From: Hymenobacter plasmatis
Lineage (GTDB): Bacteria; Bacteroidota; Bacteroidia; Cytophagales; Hymenobacteraceae
Length of the DNA: 64,000 nucleotides
Assembly: GCF_020711255.1 (NCBI RefSeq)
Contig: NZ_JAJFAW010000026.1
Coordinates: 24,127 to 88,126, forward strand
Direction of reading: 5' to 3'
Part shown: in pieces, positions 35,330 to 43,977 of the stretch
How the letters are laid out: the number at the start of each line of letters is the position of its first letter
Numbering within the stretch: position 1 is the first letter of the stretch
Position numbers and translations under genes: made by a program
The notes under the pieces: generated by a model
The model's database searches: none
What the model was told of the DNA's origin: nothing
The model's input: only the letters and a program-made list of their open reading frames with translations

Positions 35330-35944
35330 TTACCGTCCGTTGAAAGAATAGGTCAGGTACAGCTGAAACGCGCTGTTATGAAGACGGGTCTGATACGTGG
35401 TGTTGCCGGTCGTTTCATCCGGCCGGGTATTGGTTAAGGCCCCATTGTAGCGCAGGCCGATGCCGGGGCCGGACTTCTTCTGGTAACCCAGGCCCGCTAC
35501 GTAGCCGAAATCAACGGTATTATATTCCTTACGGTCGAGCGCGGTAGTGGTACTGCCGTGCTGGTCCTGGGCCTTCAGCAGAAAGCCTACCTGCGGGCCT
35601 GCCTCAAAGAAAAGGCCGTCGGCATTTACGTGCAGTAGCACGGGCACATCGATGTAGTGCAGCCGTCGCTTGATGTCGTCGCCTAGCAAAGCCGGGTACT
35701 TAGCGCCTTTTTGTGAGTACAACACCTCGGGCTGCAATGCCACCATGTTGCTCAGTCCGACATTCGCAAAAACGCCAGCGTGGAGCCCGTAGGTGCTCGT
35801 GTAGCTGTATTTGCCGGCATCAGCGCCCACAAAATTGGTCAGCGACGCGCCGGCTTTCAGGCCCAGCGATATGTCGCTGCGCTGCGCCTGGGCCGCGCCC
35901 GCAAGGCCTGCCAACAGGGCGAGGGTAAAAAAGGTCTTTTTCAT
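35330..35944 (-). CDS. Outer membrane beta-barrel protein, paralogue 1
   Basis: A 204-residue PorT/OmpW-type barrel protein. The start was set at ATG 35944, which gives the signal peptide MKKTFFTLALLAGLAGAAQAQ; the longer frame has no signal. Features shared with the three following genes are an early LGLKAGAS(L)TNF strand, MVALQPEVLYSQKGAKY, YIDVPVLLHVNADGLFFEAGPQVGFLL and a C-terminal aromatic strand (YLTYSF). Such proteins are small outer-membrane barrels of mostly unknown function. It ends 16 bases from a bidirectional terminator. Confidence 0.88.
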   Translation of the reverse strand: MKKTFFTLALLAGLAGAAQAQRSDISLGLKAGASLTNFVGADAGKYSYTSTYGLHAGVFANVGLSNMVALQPEVLYSQKGAKYPALLGDDIKRRLHYIDVPVLLHVNADGLFFEAGPQVGFLLKAQDQHGSTTTALDRKEYNTVDFGYVAGLGYQKKSGPGIGLRYNGALTNTRPDETTGNTTYQTRLHNSAFQLYLTYSFNGR

Positions 35945-36033
35945 AAGCAGGGTAGTTGAATAGACTCGCAAAGCTACGCCTGCGCCCGACGCGCTGGCAC
36001 TCTTACAGCCCAACTTATCCGCGCACTACCCCA

Positions 36034-36075
36034 CGCAAAAGCCCGGTTTCCATGGCGGAAACCGGGCTTTTGCGT
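36034..36075 (-). terminator. Terminator of paralogue 2
   Basis: CGCAAAAGCCCGGTTTCC (36034-36051) pairs with GGAAACCGGGCTTTTGCG (36057-36074), an 18-base stem with a 5-base loop, just downstream of the gene at 36094-36699. Confidence 0.9.
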
Positions 36076-36093
36076 TGGTGAGCTTGGGGTTTC

Positions 36094-36699
36094 TTAGCGG
36101 CCGGTGCCGCCGAACGAATACCCAAGGTTGAGCCAGAAAGTGCTGTTTTTCAGCTTGCCATTGCCCAGGCCGTTGGCGGCGGTGTCCTTGTAGGTGTTGG
36201 TGATGCCGCCATCGTAGCGGATGCCAATGGACGGGCCGCTGCTGAGCTGGTAGCCCAGGCCCACCACGTAGTCGAGCGCCACGGGGCTCACGTCGCTTTT
36301 CACGTCGTTGCCGGCCTCGTTTTTGGCGGCCAGCGCGAAGTTGACTTCGGGGCCGGCTTCAAAAAACAAGCCATCGGCGTGGTAGCGTGCCAGCAGGGGC
36401 ACGTTGATGTAGGAAACATCGCGGCTCAGCGCGTCGAGCGACGAGCTGGAGCCTTCGGTGGCATCGTAGTACTGCAGCGTGTACAGCAGCTCGGGGTGAA
36501 ACGACACCACCTCGCCCACATACACATCGGCCATCAGGCCGGCCTGGTACGCCGAGTGCGTCTTCGCGTTGTAGTTGCTGTTTTTGCCCGTGAGGCTGGT
36601 GCGGCCGTAGCCTGCCGTGATGCCAATGGAGTTGGTCTGGGCCTGGGCTACGCCGGCCGCGCCAGCCAGCAAGGCCAGGGTCGTGATGATTTTTTTCAT
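36094..36699 (-). CDS. Outer membrane beta-barrel protein, paralogue 2
   Basis: This 201-residue barrel protein has signal peptide MKKIITTLALLAGAAGVAQAQ. IGITAGYGRTSL, VVSFHPELLYTLQYY, YINVPLLARYHADGLFFEAGPEVNFAL and LDYVVGLGYQLSSGPSIGIRYDGGITN match its neighbours strand for strand. The last strand is WLNLGYSF. It is the most diverged in loop sequence of the first three and lacks the QKG motif. Confidence 0.88.
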   Translation of the reverse strand: MKKIITTLALLAGAAGVAQAQTNSIGITAGYGRTSLTGKNSNYNAKTHSAYQAGLMADVYVGEVVSFHPELLYTLQYYDATEGSSSSLDALSRDVSYINVPLLARYHADGLFFEAGPEVNFALAAKNEAGNDVKSDVSPVALDYVVGLGYQLSSGPSIGIRYDGGITNTYKDTAANGLGNGKLKNSTFWLNLGYSFGGTGR

Positions 36700-36816
36700 G
36701 CTATAAGAGAATAGGGCTGCTTTGATACGAATGGTCCGGGCTCTTTTCAGAGCCGGGCAGTATACTGATTAGCGGAATAAATAGTTGGTTTTATACTGTA
36801 AAGCCTTGATGATAAG

Positions 36817-36849
36817 AAAGCCCGGCTCTGTTTCAGAGCCGGGCCTTTT
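36817..36849 (-). terminator. Terminator of paralogue 3
   Basis: AAAGCCCGGCTCTG (36817-36830) pairs with CAGAGCCGGGC plus TTT (36834-36848). It lies 20 bases downstream of the gene at 36869-37633. Confidence 0.88.
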
Positions 36850-36868
36850 AGCAGCAAAAGCGCCGTGA

Positions 36869-37633
36869 CTACAGGCCCAACGTATAGCCCACCTGCAGCT
36901 GGAACACCGAGTTGTGCACCTTCGGGTTGGTAAACTTTGCGCCAAATGCCTGGTAAGGCTTCAGGGCGTCGGCCGTGCCGTTGCCGTCTTTGTACACCTG
37001 CGAAATGTCGCCGGCGTAGCGGATGCCCATGCTCAAGCCATTGGGCAGCTGGTAGCCGAAGCCGGCCACGTAGCCAAACGCTATGCGGTTGAAGTCGTCG
37101 GTGCTGGTGCCCACGGCGAAGGCCGGCATGCTGTCGCCTTGGGGGTTGGTGCGGTTGGGGCCGGCCAGTACCACGGTGGCCTTATCGCCGGTGTCGATGG
37201 CACTTTTCTGGCCGATGAGAAAGCTGGCCTGGGGGCCCAACTCAAAAAACAAGCCTTCGCCGGAGCTGCCCCCGGTGTTCACCCGCAGCAGCACCGGCAC
37301 ATCGATGTAGCTCAGGGTTTGGCCTAACGTGCCGGATACGTTGCCGGTGCTGTTGAATACGGTTGCATCGCTGGAATCCTCGCCGGTGTAGCGCAGCTTC
37401 ATGCCTTTCTGGGAAAACAGCACCTCCGGCTGCACGGCAATCATATCGGACAAAGCAAAATTGAAGGTGGCTCCGGCGCTGATGCCGAACCGGGACGTTA
37501 CGTCCTGTTTGTCGGTGCCCGTGAAGCTGGACATGTTGGCGCCCGCCTTAAGGCCGATTTTCATGCCCGTTTGCGCCTGTGCGGCGCCAACCATGCCGGC
37601 CAGCAGCCCAAGGGAGAGAATTGCTTTTTTCAT
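36869..37633 (-). CDS. Outer membrane beta-barrel protein, paralogue 3
   Basis: This 254-residue barrel protein has signal peptide MKKAILSLGLLAGMVGAAQAQ. IGLKAGANMSSFTG, MIAVQPEVLFSQKGMKL, YIDVPVLLRVNTGGSSGEGLFFELGPQASFLIG and FGYVAGFGYQLPNGLSMGIRYAGDISQ are shared with paralogues 1 and 4. Larger size comes from longer extracellular loops around residues 85-105 and 150-175. The last strand is VFQLQVGYTLGL. Confidence 0.88.
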   Translation of the reverse strand: MKKAILSLGLLAGMVGAAQAQTGMKIGLKAGANMSSFTGTDKQDVTSRFGISAGATFNFALSDMIAVQPEVLFSQKGMKLRYTGEDSSDATVFNSTGNVSGTLGQTLSYIDVPVLLRVNTGGSSGEGLFFELGPQASFLIGQKSAIDTGDKATVVLAGPNRTNPQGDSMPAFAVGTSTDDFNRIAFGYVAGFGYQLPNGLSMGIRYAGDISQVYKDGNGTADALKPYQAFGAKFTNPKVHNSVFQLQVGYTLGL

Positions 37634-37743
37634 GAGAAGAGTGTAGAAGTGAGGAGCTTGATTATCGCCAAAGCTATAGAATAATTGCTATCCGATAATA
37701 CTACTCTTCCCGGCGGCTCCCTCAAATAATTGAGCTAAATACG

Positions 37744-37780
37744 GCAAGGCCCGGCGTTCACGAAGAAGCCGGGCCTTGCG
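37744..37780 (-). terminator. Terminator of paralogue 4
   Basis: GCAAGGCCCGGC (37744-37755) pairs with GCCGGGCCTTGC (37768-37779) around a 12-base loop, downstream of the gene at 37813-38562. Confidence 0.85.
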
Positions 37781-37812
37781 CTAGCTAGGTCTGCAAAATT
37801 GTCAAAGCCAGG

Positions 37813-38562
37813 TTATTGGCCAAATGGCAGCAAATAGCCCAGCTGCAGCGTGAACACGTTGTTGAACGCCTTAGGATTCTGGCTGAGGGTTACGTTTTTG
37901 GTATCAAGTAGCGAGTGGAAGCCGCGGGCGTAGCGCAGGTCCAGGCTCAGGCCGCCTTCGGTCATAAAGCCGATGCCGGCTACACCCGAAATGTCGAATT
38001 GGGTCAGGTCCGACTTGTATTTATCGCCGCGAGCGATGCCAGTGAAGTCCTGGAAGCTGCCGTTATCCTCCACCTTGTCGTTGGTGCCATTGGAAAACCG
38101 GGTAGTGGTTTGCTGCTTGTTGGTCGACCCAAATAAGAAGCTCATTTGAGGCCCCAGCTCGAAAAACAGGCCGCCTGCGTTGATGCGGGCCAAGATGGGC
38201 ACGTCCAGATAGTGCAGCACGCGCTGCTGCTTAAACTCAACTGCGGAAACCTCATTGGGCAGGTTGCTGGTCTGCTTCGAGTTGACTTCGTAACCTTTGC
38301 GGTTATACAGGAGCTCGGGTTGCAGGGAGAAAAACCCGTCGCTGCTAATGGGCACGTTGGCGGTGAAACCCGCATTGTAGCCCCACTTGTAATTGCCGAG
38401 GTCGCTGTTGAAGTTGGGACCGGCAATTTGCGAAACGTTGTCGCCGGAAATGCTGGAGTACGTGGCGCCGATTTTTGCCCCTAAGCGGAAGTCTTTCGAC
38501 ACTTGTGCCCGGGCCACCGAGATACTCAAAACAGACAGGGCTAGTATTGCAATATTTTTCAT
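37813..38562 (-). CDS. Outer membrane beta-barrel protein, paralogue 4
   Basis: This 249-residue barrel protein has signal peptide MKNIAILALSVLSISVARAQ. FRLGAKIGATYSSISG, FFSLQPELLYNRKGYEV, LHYLDVPILARINAGGLFFELGPQMSFLFG and IAGVAGIGFMTEGGLSLDLRYARG-like segments place it with the other three. It has an N/T-rich loop (TNKQQTTTRFSNGTNDKVED) that is probably surface-exposed. It is the first gene of the tandem array in transcription order. Confidence 0.87.
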   Translation of the reverse strand: MKNIAILALSVLSISVARAQVSKDFRLGAKIGATYSSISGDNVSQIAGPNFNSDLGNYKWGYNAGFTANVPISSDGFFSLQPELLYNRKGYEVNSKQTSNLPNEVSAVEFKQQRVLHYLDVPILARINAGGLFFELGPQMSFLFGSTNKQQTTTRFSNGTNDKVEDNGSFQDFTGIARGDKYKSDLTQFDISGVAGIGFMTEGGLSLDLRYARGFHSLLDTKNVTLSQNPKAFNNVFTLQLGYLLPFGQ

Positions 38563-38762
38563 GAGTATAAAGTGAAAAGGTGAGATAGGATAAATGGCGG
38601 GATAGGATAATTTTAGAGCTGCAAAACTTACTCGACGGGCATCGGCTTTATACCGACGTTTCGAGACGCGGGGTTGCTGAAAATGAAAAATTAATTTTTA
38701 GGTAACATGCTGTTATTTCAACTGTTGAGTTGTGATTTTGAGGCTATTATTGAGCTTGTGCG

Positions 38763-39920
38763 ATGAGGGGGGCTTCCTCATTGCGGCAGCTTTCCAGGGG
38801 CTTACTGCTATTGCTGCTGGCGCTGGCCGCCCGCCCCGTGACCGCGCAGGTTGACACCACTACGGCCGAGGTTTCAGTGCCGATGCCGGCGGTTGCACCC
38901 CGGGCGCCGCTGGTGATGGGGGCCTATGCCCAGGGCAGCATCATCCTGGCGCACACCTACGCCATCCGGCACCTGGTCGCCTCGCACCCCGCGGGGTTTG
39001 AACTCAACTTCCAGCGCCAGACCACGGGGAGCGCGCCCTGGCACGGTTGGTACAAGTACCCGAAAGTGGGCCTGGCCCTCACGTACTATGATTTTCACAA
39101 CCCCGTGCTCGGCTACGTCTGGTCGGCCAGTCCCTACATCAGCAAGTCGTTTTCGCGGGGCCCCAAGCACGACTTCAGCTTCCGCCTCGGCGCCGGCCTG
39201 GCCTACCTCACCAATCCCTATAACCAGGACACCAACCACAAAAACACCATCGCCAGCTCGGCGCTGAACGCCACCCTGCAGTTTCGCTTCGAGTACGACT
39301 ACGCCCTCACGCCGCACCTGGGCCTGCTGGCCGGCGTGGGGCTAAACCACTACTCCAACGGCGCCACCACCAAGCCCAATTTTGGCGTGAACCTGCCCTC
39401 CGTGGTGCTGGGGCTCAACTACCACGAGCAGCGCCAGGCTCCCCAAGCCAACGCCAATGCGCCCGCGCCGGCCGAGCTGGGCCACAACTTCTTTAACTTC
39501 AGCACCAGCCTGGGCTTCAAGCAGCGCACCGAAGGCGACCGCCACAAATACCTTGTGAACTCGGTGACGGCCGCCGTGGGGCGGCGCGTGAACCGCAAAT
39601 CCAACCTACTGGCCGGTGTGGAAGGCTTCTACGACCGCAGCCTGCAAGCCCAGCTGGAAGACACCACCCGCGCTGGCCTCAAGCAGCCCGATGTGAAAAA
39701 AGTGGGCGCCTTTGTGGGCCACGAGCTGCTGTTTGGCCGGCTGGCGTTCGTGTCGCACCTGGGCTTTTATGTGTACGCGCCCTACAAGTCGAGCACGGCC
39801 TACTACGAGCGGCTGGGCCTGAAATACCACTTCACTAACCTGCTGTTCGGGGCCGTCGACTTGAAGATTCACCGCGGGGCAGCCGATGTTATTGAATTCA
39901 AAATCGGCGCGAAGCTGTGA
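38763..39920 (+). CDS. Acyloxyacyl hydrolase, PagL-like lipid A 3-O-deacylase
   Basis: This 385-residue outer-membrane protein has a signal peptide ending PVTAQ. Residues about 45-215 form the PagL-type barrel. The catalytic His-Ser motif is H196 and S198 in GLNHYSNGATTKPNFGVN, the pattern known from lipid A deacylases. Residues about 235-385 form a further set of barrel-like strands, so the protein is roughly twice the length of PagL itself. It may remodel lipid A; activity is inferred from the motif. It is divergent from the beta-barrel array. Confidence 0.82.
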   Translation: MRGASSLRQLSRGLLLLLLALAARPVTAQVDTTTAEVSVPMPAVAPRAPLVMGAYAQGSIILAHTYAIRHLVASHPAGFELNFQRQTTGSAPWHGWYKYPKVGLALTYYDFHNPVLGYVWSASPYISKSFSRGPKHDFSFRLGAGLAYLTNPYNQDTNHKNTIASSALNATLQFRFEYDYALTPHLGLLAGVGLNHYSNGATTKPNFGVNLPSVVLGLNYHEQRQAPQANANAPAPAELGHNFFNFSTSLGFKQRTEGDRHKYLVNSVTAAVGRRVNRKSNLLAGVEGFYDRSLQAQLEDTTRAGLKQPDVKKVGAFVGHELLFGRLAFVSHLGFYVYAPYKSSTAYYERLGLKYHFTNLLFGAVDLKIHRGAADVIEFKIGAKL

Positions 39921-40060
39921 CACCGGTCGCAAACGCTGCATCCGCTCGGCGCAGCATTTCAACCTAATAGCCCGACGTTTCGGCAATATTTTTAGCCTAA
40001 CGGCTGGCGTGCGGGCCCATCTTTCGGTCGCGGTTCCCATTCAGCGCCGCGCCACATCGC

Positions 40061-40747
40061 ATGGAAACCTTCTTTCTGGTTAACCGCTACCTGCACATCA
40101 CGGCGGGCTTTATTGGGTTTTTTGTGGCGCCGGTGGCCCTGGCCGTACGCAAGGGAGGAGTAGCGCACCGGCGCTGGGGCAAGGTGTTTTTCTGGGCCAT
40201 GGCGGTGGCCGGCACCACGGCGCTGGTCGGCGCCCAGCACATTCACAGCCTGTTTTTGCTGCTCACGGCCGTCTTTAGCCTCTATATGGCGGGGTTCGGC
40301 TACCGGTCGCTGTTTCTGAAACACCTGGCCTGGGACGCCCGGGTAGCTACTTTCGATTGGGTGGTAGCGGGCGTGGGGTTGGTGGTGTTTCTCGGCACCG
40401 TAGCCTATGCATTCGTCGCCGGCAATATTCCCGTGGGTGTGTTCGGGGCCCTCGGGGCCAGCACCGCCGTCCGCCAGCTGCGCGGCTATGCCAACGCCGG
40501 AAAATTGACCAAAAACCAGTGGCTGCTCAACCACATTTCGGGCTTTCTGGCTTCGTACATCGCGGCCGTCTCCGCGTTTTCGGTCACCAGCCTGCGCTTT
40601 ATTCCCTTTCCGTATAATTTTTTGTGGCCCACGCTGCTGGGCGTGCCTGTTATCCTCTGGTGGCACCGCCGGGTGCGGAGCCAGCCGGTGCGGGTGGCAC
40701 CAATCTTCGATTTATCCGGCTCACCAGCGCCGGCCCTTCGTAAATAA
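40061..40747 (+). CDS. DUF2306-like multi-pass membrane protein
   Basis: A 228-residue inner-membrane protein with about seven hydrophobic segments. It starts METFFLVNRYLHITAGFIGFFVAPVAL, then AHRRWGKVFFWAM. These His-Arg patterned helices resemble DUF2306 membrane proteins, whose function is not established. Its last 98 bases overlap the 3' end of pyrD on the opposite strand. Confidence 0.72.
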   Translation: METFFLVNRYLHITAGFIGFFVAPVALAVRKGGVAHRRWGKVFFWAMAVAGTTALVGAQHIHSLFLLLTAVFSLYMAGFGYRSLFLKHLAWDARVATFDWVVAGVGLVVFLGTVAYAFVAGNIPVGVFGALGASTAVRQLRGYANAGKLTKNQWLLNHISGFLASYIAAVSAFSVTSLRFIPFPYNFLWPTLLGVPVILWWHRRVRSQPVRVAPIFDLSGSPAPALRK

Positions 40748-41716
40748 ACCCGGTATAAAGCTGAATCAGAGAAGCACCCGCCGCGAGCTTCTCCAGCGCA
40801 TTGGCCGCCGAGTGAATGCCGCCCGAGCCGATAATGGGCAGCGCCCCACCTGTGCGGCGGTGCAAATAGCGGATAACCTCGGTGGCCCGGGCCCGCAAAG
40901 GCCGGCCGCTGAGGCCTCCCGCACCCAGAGCCGCCACCTGGGCCGCATTGGTACTAAGGTTATCGCGGCTAATGGTGGTATTCGTAGCCACCAGGCCGCT
41001 CAACCCCGTTTCCTGGGCTATTTCGATAATGTCGTCGAGCTGCGAATCGGTGAGGTCAGGCGCAATTTTGAGCAGCAGCGGCCGGGGCGCGAGGCGGGCC
41101 AGGTTGCGGGCCTGCACCTGCTGCAGCAGCTCAATGAGCGGCTTTTTCTCCTGGAGCTGGCGCAGGTTGGGCGTGTTGGGCGACGACACGTTGACCACAA
41201 AGTAGTCGACCACGTCGGCCAGCGTCTCAAAGGCGGCTACGTAGTCGGCAGCTGCTTGCTCGTTGGGCGTGTCCTTGTTCTTGCCAATATTGCCGCCGAT
41301 GATGAGCTGCCGGTTCTGGCGGCGCGCCAGCCGCGCTGCTACCACAGCCGCTCCGTCGTTGTTGAAGCCCATCCGGTTAATCAACGCCTCGTCCTGCGGC
41401 AGCCGGAACAGGCGGGGCAGCGGGTTGCCGGGCTGCGGACGCGGCGTCACCGTCCCGATTTCCACGAAGCCAAAGCCCAACGTGGCCAGCTCATCCGTCA
41501 GCGCGGCATTCTTGTCAAACCCCGCCGCCAGCCCCACCGGGTTCGGAAATTTCAGCCCAAATACCTCCCGCCCCAGGCTGGGGTGCTGGTAGTTGTACAA
41601 AGCCCGCAGCAGGGCCTTGGCACGCGCGCGGCGCGGCGCAGGTTGTCGAAAACCAGGTGGTGGGCGCGCTCGGCGTCGAGGGAGAAAAGGGCAGGTTTGA
41701 CAAGCGCCTTGTACAT
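40650..41716 (-). pseudogene. pyrD: Dihydroorotate dehydrogenase (quinone), frameshifted
   Basis: PyrD oxidises dihydroorotate to orotate at the membrane with quinone, the fourth step of pyrimidine synthesis. The normal N terminus (MYKALVKPALFSLDAERAHH, from ATG 41716) is in one frame. The body (ALLRALYNYQHPSL..., FPNPVGLAAGFDKN, VNVSSPNTPNLR, GSGGI) is in another. The two join in a GC-alternating run at about 41621-41640. Total length 1067 is one base short of a multiple of three, which fits a 1-base deletion giving an otherwise normal 355-residue protein. The gene is essential in most cells lacking uptake, so a sequencing error in the GCGCGCG run is as likely as true decay. It follows comM by 7 bases. 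Confidence 0.85.
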
Positions 41717-41723
41717 GGGGGGG

Positions 41724-43259
41724 TTATCCGGCCCAGCCCTCACGGTCGAGGCTGCGGTATTGAATGGCTTCGGCCAGGTGCTGAATCTGGATTTCTTCGG
41801 TGCCGGCCAGGTCGGCAATGGTGCGGGCCACTTTCAAAATACGGTCGTAGGCGCGGGCCGAGAGGCCGAGGCGCTCCATGGCCGTTTTCAGCAGCATGCG
41901 CCCCGCTTCGCTGATTTGGCACACGTCCTTCACCATCTGCGGCGGCATCATGGCGTTGGAGTGGATATCGGCGTAATCCTTAAAACGCGTTTCCTGCACC
42001 TGGCGGGCCTTGTCTACCCGAGGCTGAATGTCGGCGCTGGTTTCGGCCTTGCGCGTCGCCGTCATCTGGTCAAACGTCACGGGCGTCACTTCCACGTGCA
42101 GGTCGATGCGGTCGAGCAGCGGGCCCGATACCTTGTTCAGGTACTTTTGCACCACGCCGGGGCCGCACACGCACTCTTTCTCTGGGTGGTTGTAATACCC
42201 ACACGGGCAGGGGTTCATGCTGGCAATGAGCATGAAGTTGGCTGGGAACTCTATGCTGACTTTGGCTCGCGAAATCGTGACGCGGCGCTCTTCCAGCGGC
42301 TGGCGCATCACCTCCAGCACCGTGCGCTTGAACTCCGGCAGCTCGTCCAGAAACAGCACGCCGTTGTGCGAGAGCGAGATTTCGCCCGGCTGCGGGTTGC
42401 TGCCGCCACCCACAAGCGCCACGTCCGAAATGGTGTGGTGCGGCGCCCGGAAGGGCCGCGTGCTTAGCAGCCCGCCCCCGGCCAGCTTGCCCGCTACGGA
42501 GTGAATCTTGGTGGTTTCCAGGGCCTCCTGCATGCTCAGCGGCGGCAGGATGCTGGGCAGGCGCTTGGCCAGCATGGTCTTGCCGGCGCCGGGTGGCCCG
42601 ATCATAATCACGTTGTGGCCGCCGGCCGCGGCTATTTCTAAGGCCCGCTTGATGTTTTCCTGGCCCTGCACATCGGCAAAGTCTGCGGAGTATTTGTTGA
42701 CCGAATGCTGGAACAAGTCACGAGTATCAATCGTGGTGGGCGTGATGTCCAACCGTCCTTCAAAGAAGTCGATGGCATCCTGCATGCTCCCGACGGCTAT
42801 CACGTCCAGGTTGTTGACGATGGCCGCTTCCTCCGCATTCTCCTTGGGCAGAATAATGCCCTTAAAGCCTTCTTTGCGCGCTTGAATAGCGATGGGCAGC
42901 ACGCCCTTTATTGGGCGCAGCTCCCCATCGAGCGACATTTCGCCCATGATGATGTACTCGCTCAGCCGCTCCGAATTGAGCTGTTGCGACGCGTGCAGAA
43001 TGCCCAGGGCAATGGGCAAGTCGTACGCGGCGCCTTCTTTGCGAATGTCGGCCGGGGCCATGTTCACCACCACCTTGGTGCGCGGCATGCGGTAGCCCCG
43101 GAACTTCAGAGCCGCTTCAATGCGCTGCTGGCTTTCCTTGATGGCATTATCCGGCAGGCCCACCACGTTGAAACCCGTTCCGGCCGAAACCACCACTTCA
43201 ATAATAATGGTATAGGCATTGACGCCCTGCACGGCCGAGCCGAAGGTTTTGGTGAGCAT
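41724..43259 (-). CDS. comM: ComM/YifB family Mg-chelatase-like AAA+ ATPase
   Basis: This 511-residue hexameric helicase promotes branch migration during integration of DNA taken up by natural transformation. The N-terminal lon-protease-like fold (GFNVVGLPDNAIKESQQRI) is at 1-180, Walker A GPPGAGKT is near 220, and Walker B is in NGVLFLDELPEF. The Cys-rich finger MNPCPCGYYNHPEKECVCGP and a C-terminal helical domain follow. No other competence gene is in the window. Confidence 0.95.
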   Translation of the reverse strand: MLTKTFGSAVQGVNAYTIIIEVVVSAGTGFNVVGLPDNAIKESQQRIEAALKFRGYRMPRTKVVVNMAPADIRKEGAAYDLPIALGILHASQQLNSERLSEYIIMGEMSLDGELRPIKGVLPIAIQARKEGFKGIILPKENAEEAAIVNNLDVIAVGSMQDAIDFFEGRLDITPTTIDTRDLFQHSVNKYSADFADVQGQENIKRALEIAAAGGHNVIMIGPPGAGKTMLAKRLPSILPPLSMQEALETTKIHSVAGKLAGGGLLSTRPFRAPHHTISDVALVGGGSNPQPGEISLSHNGVLFLDELPEFKRTVLEVMRQPLEERRVTISRAKVSIEFPANFMLIASMNPCPCGYYNHPEKECVCGPGVVQKYLNKVSGPLLDRIDLHVEVTPVTFDQMTATRKAETSADIQPRVDKARQVQETRFKDYADIHSNAMMPPQMVKDVCQISEAGRMLLKTAMERLGLSARAYDRILKVARTIADLAGTEEIQIQHLAEAIQYRSLDREGWAG

Positions 43260-43337
43260 AACGGTGGCTCCAACGGCTGGTTGGAGAGTATCAAAACGGA
43301 TGGTAGAGAAGGAAAGCGGCGCAATTTAAAGCCGGCG

Positions 43338-43928
43338 CTACAGCGTCAGCTTTTCAATCAGCATAATCAGGATATGAATGGCCTTGATGTGGATTTCCTG
43401 AATCCTATCGGCATAGCCCGCGTGCGGCGCCCGGATTTCCACGTCGCTGATGCCGGCCAGCTGGCCGCCGTCTTTGCCGGTAAGCGACACGACCAGCATG
43501 CCAGCTTCTTTGGCCGCTTCGGCGGCGCGTAGCACGTTGGGCGAATTGCCGCTGGTGCTGATGGCCAGCAGCACATCGCCGGGCCGGCCCAGCGCCTGCA
43601 CAAAGCGGCTGAAGACGAATTCGAACCCGTAGTCATTGGCCACGCACGTCATGTGCGAGGCGTCGGTGAGGGCAATGGCGGCCATGGCGCGGCGGTCCTG
43701 GCGGTAGCGGCCGCTGAGCTCTTCGGCAAAGTGCTGGGCATCGCAAAGGCTGCCGCCGTTGCCGCAGGTCAGGATTTTGCCGCCGTTGCGCAGGCTGTGG
43801 GCCATGAGCTCGGCCGCTTCGGCAATGCGCGCCAGGTTGGCGGGCTCGTTCAGAAACCGGTCGAGTACGGCGCGGGCCTCGCTTAGCTCGGCGTGGATAA
43901 GGTCAGGAAGCAGGGCGGAGTCAGGCAC
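43338..43928 (-). CDS. gmhA: Sedoheptulose-7-phosphate isomerase (SIS domain)
   Basis: The 196-residue SIS-domain enzyme makes D-glycero-D-manno-heptose 7-phosphate, the first heptose precursor for LPS. The phrases ILTCGNGGSLCDAQHFAEELSGRY, AIALTDASHMTCVANDYGFEFVF and AISTSGNSPNVL are typical. The start is GTG 43928: an in-frame TAA sits directly before it on this strand and no earlier ATG exists. It is upstream of comM on the same strand. Confidence 0.92.
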   Translation of the reverse strand: MPDSALLPDLIHAELSEARAVLDRFLNEPANLARIAEAAELMAHSLRNGGKILTCGNGGSLCDAQHFAEELSGRYRQDRRAMAAIALTDASHMTCVANDYGFEFVFSRFVQALGRPGDVLLAISTSGNSPNVLRAAEAAKEAGMLVVSLTGKDGGQLAGISDVEIRAPHAGYADRIQEIHIKAIHILIMLIEKLTL

Positions 43929-43977
43929 TTAAGGGAAATCCAGTATTGAATTAAGTTGGGCTGAGCCGAACGGCTGG

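Noticed and set aside
36731..36760. Terminator-like hairpin upstream of beta-barrel paralogue 2
   Set aside because: The CCGGGCTC and GAGCCGGG arms pair over only about 5 bases and there is no T-run. It may be a decayed terminator.
40812..42467. 551-codon open frame antisense to pyrD and comM
   Set aside because: It crosses two recognised genes and has no recognisable domain.
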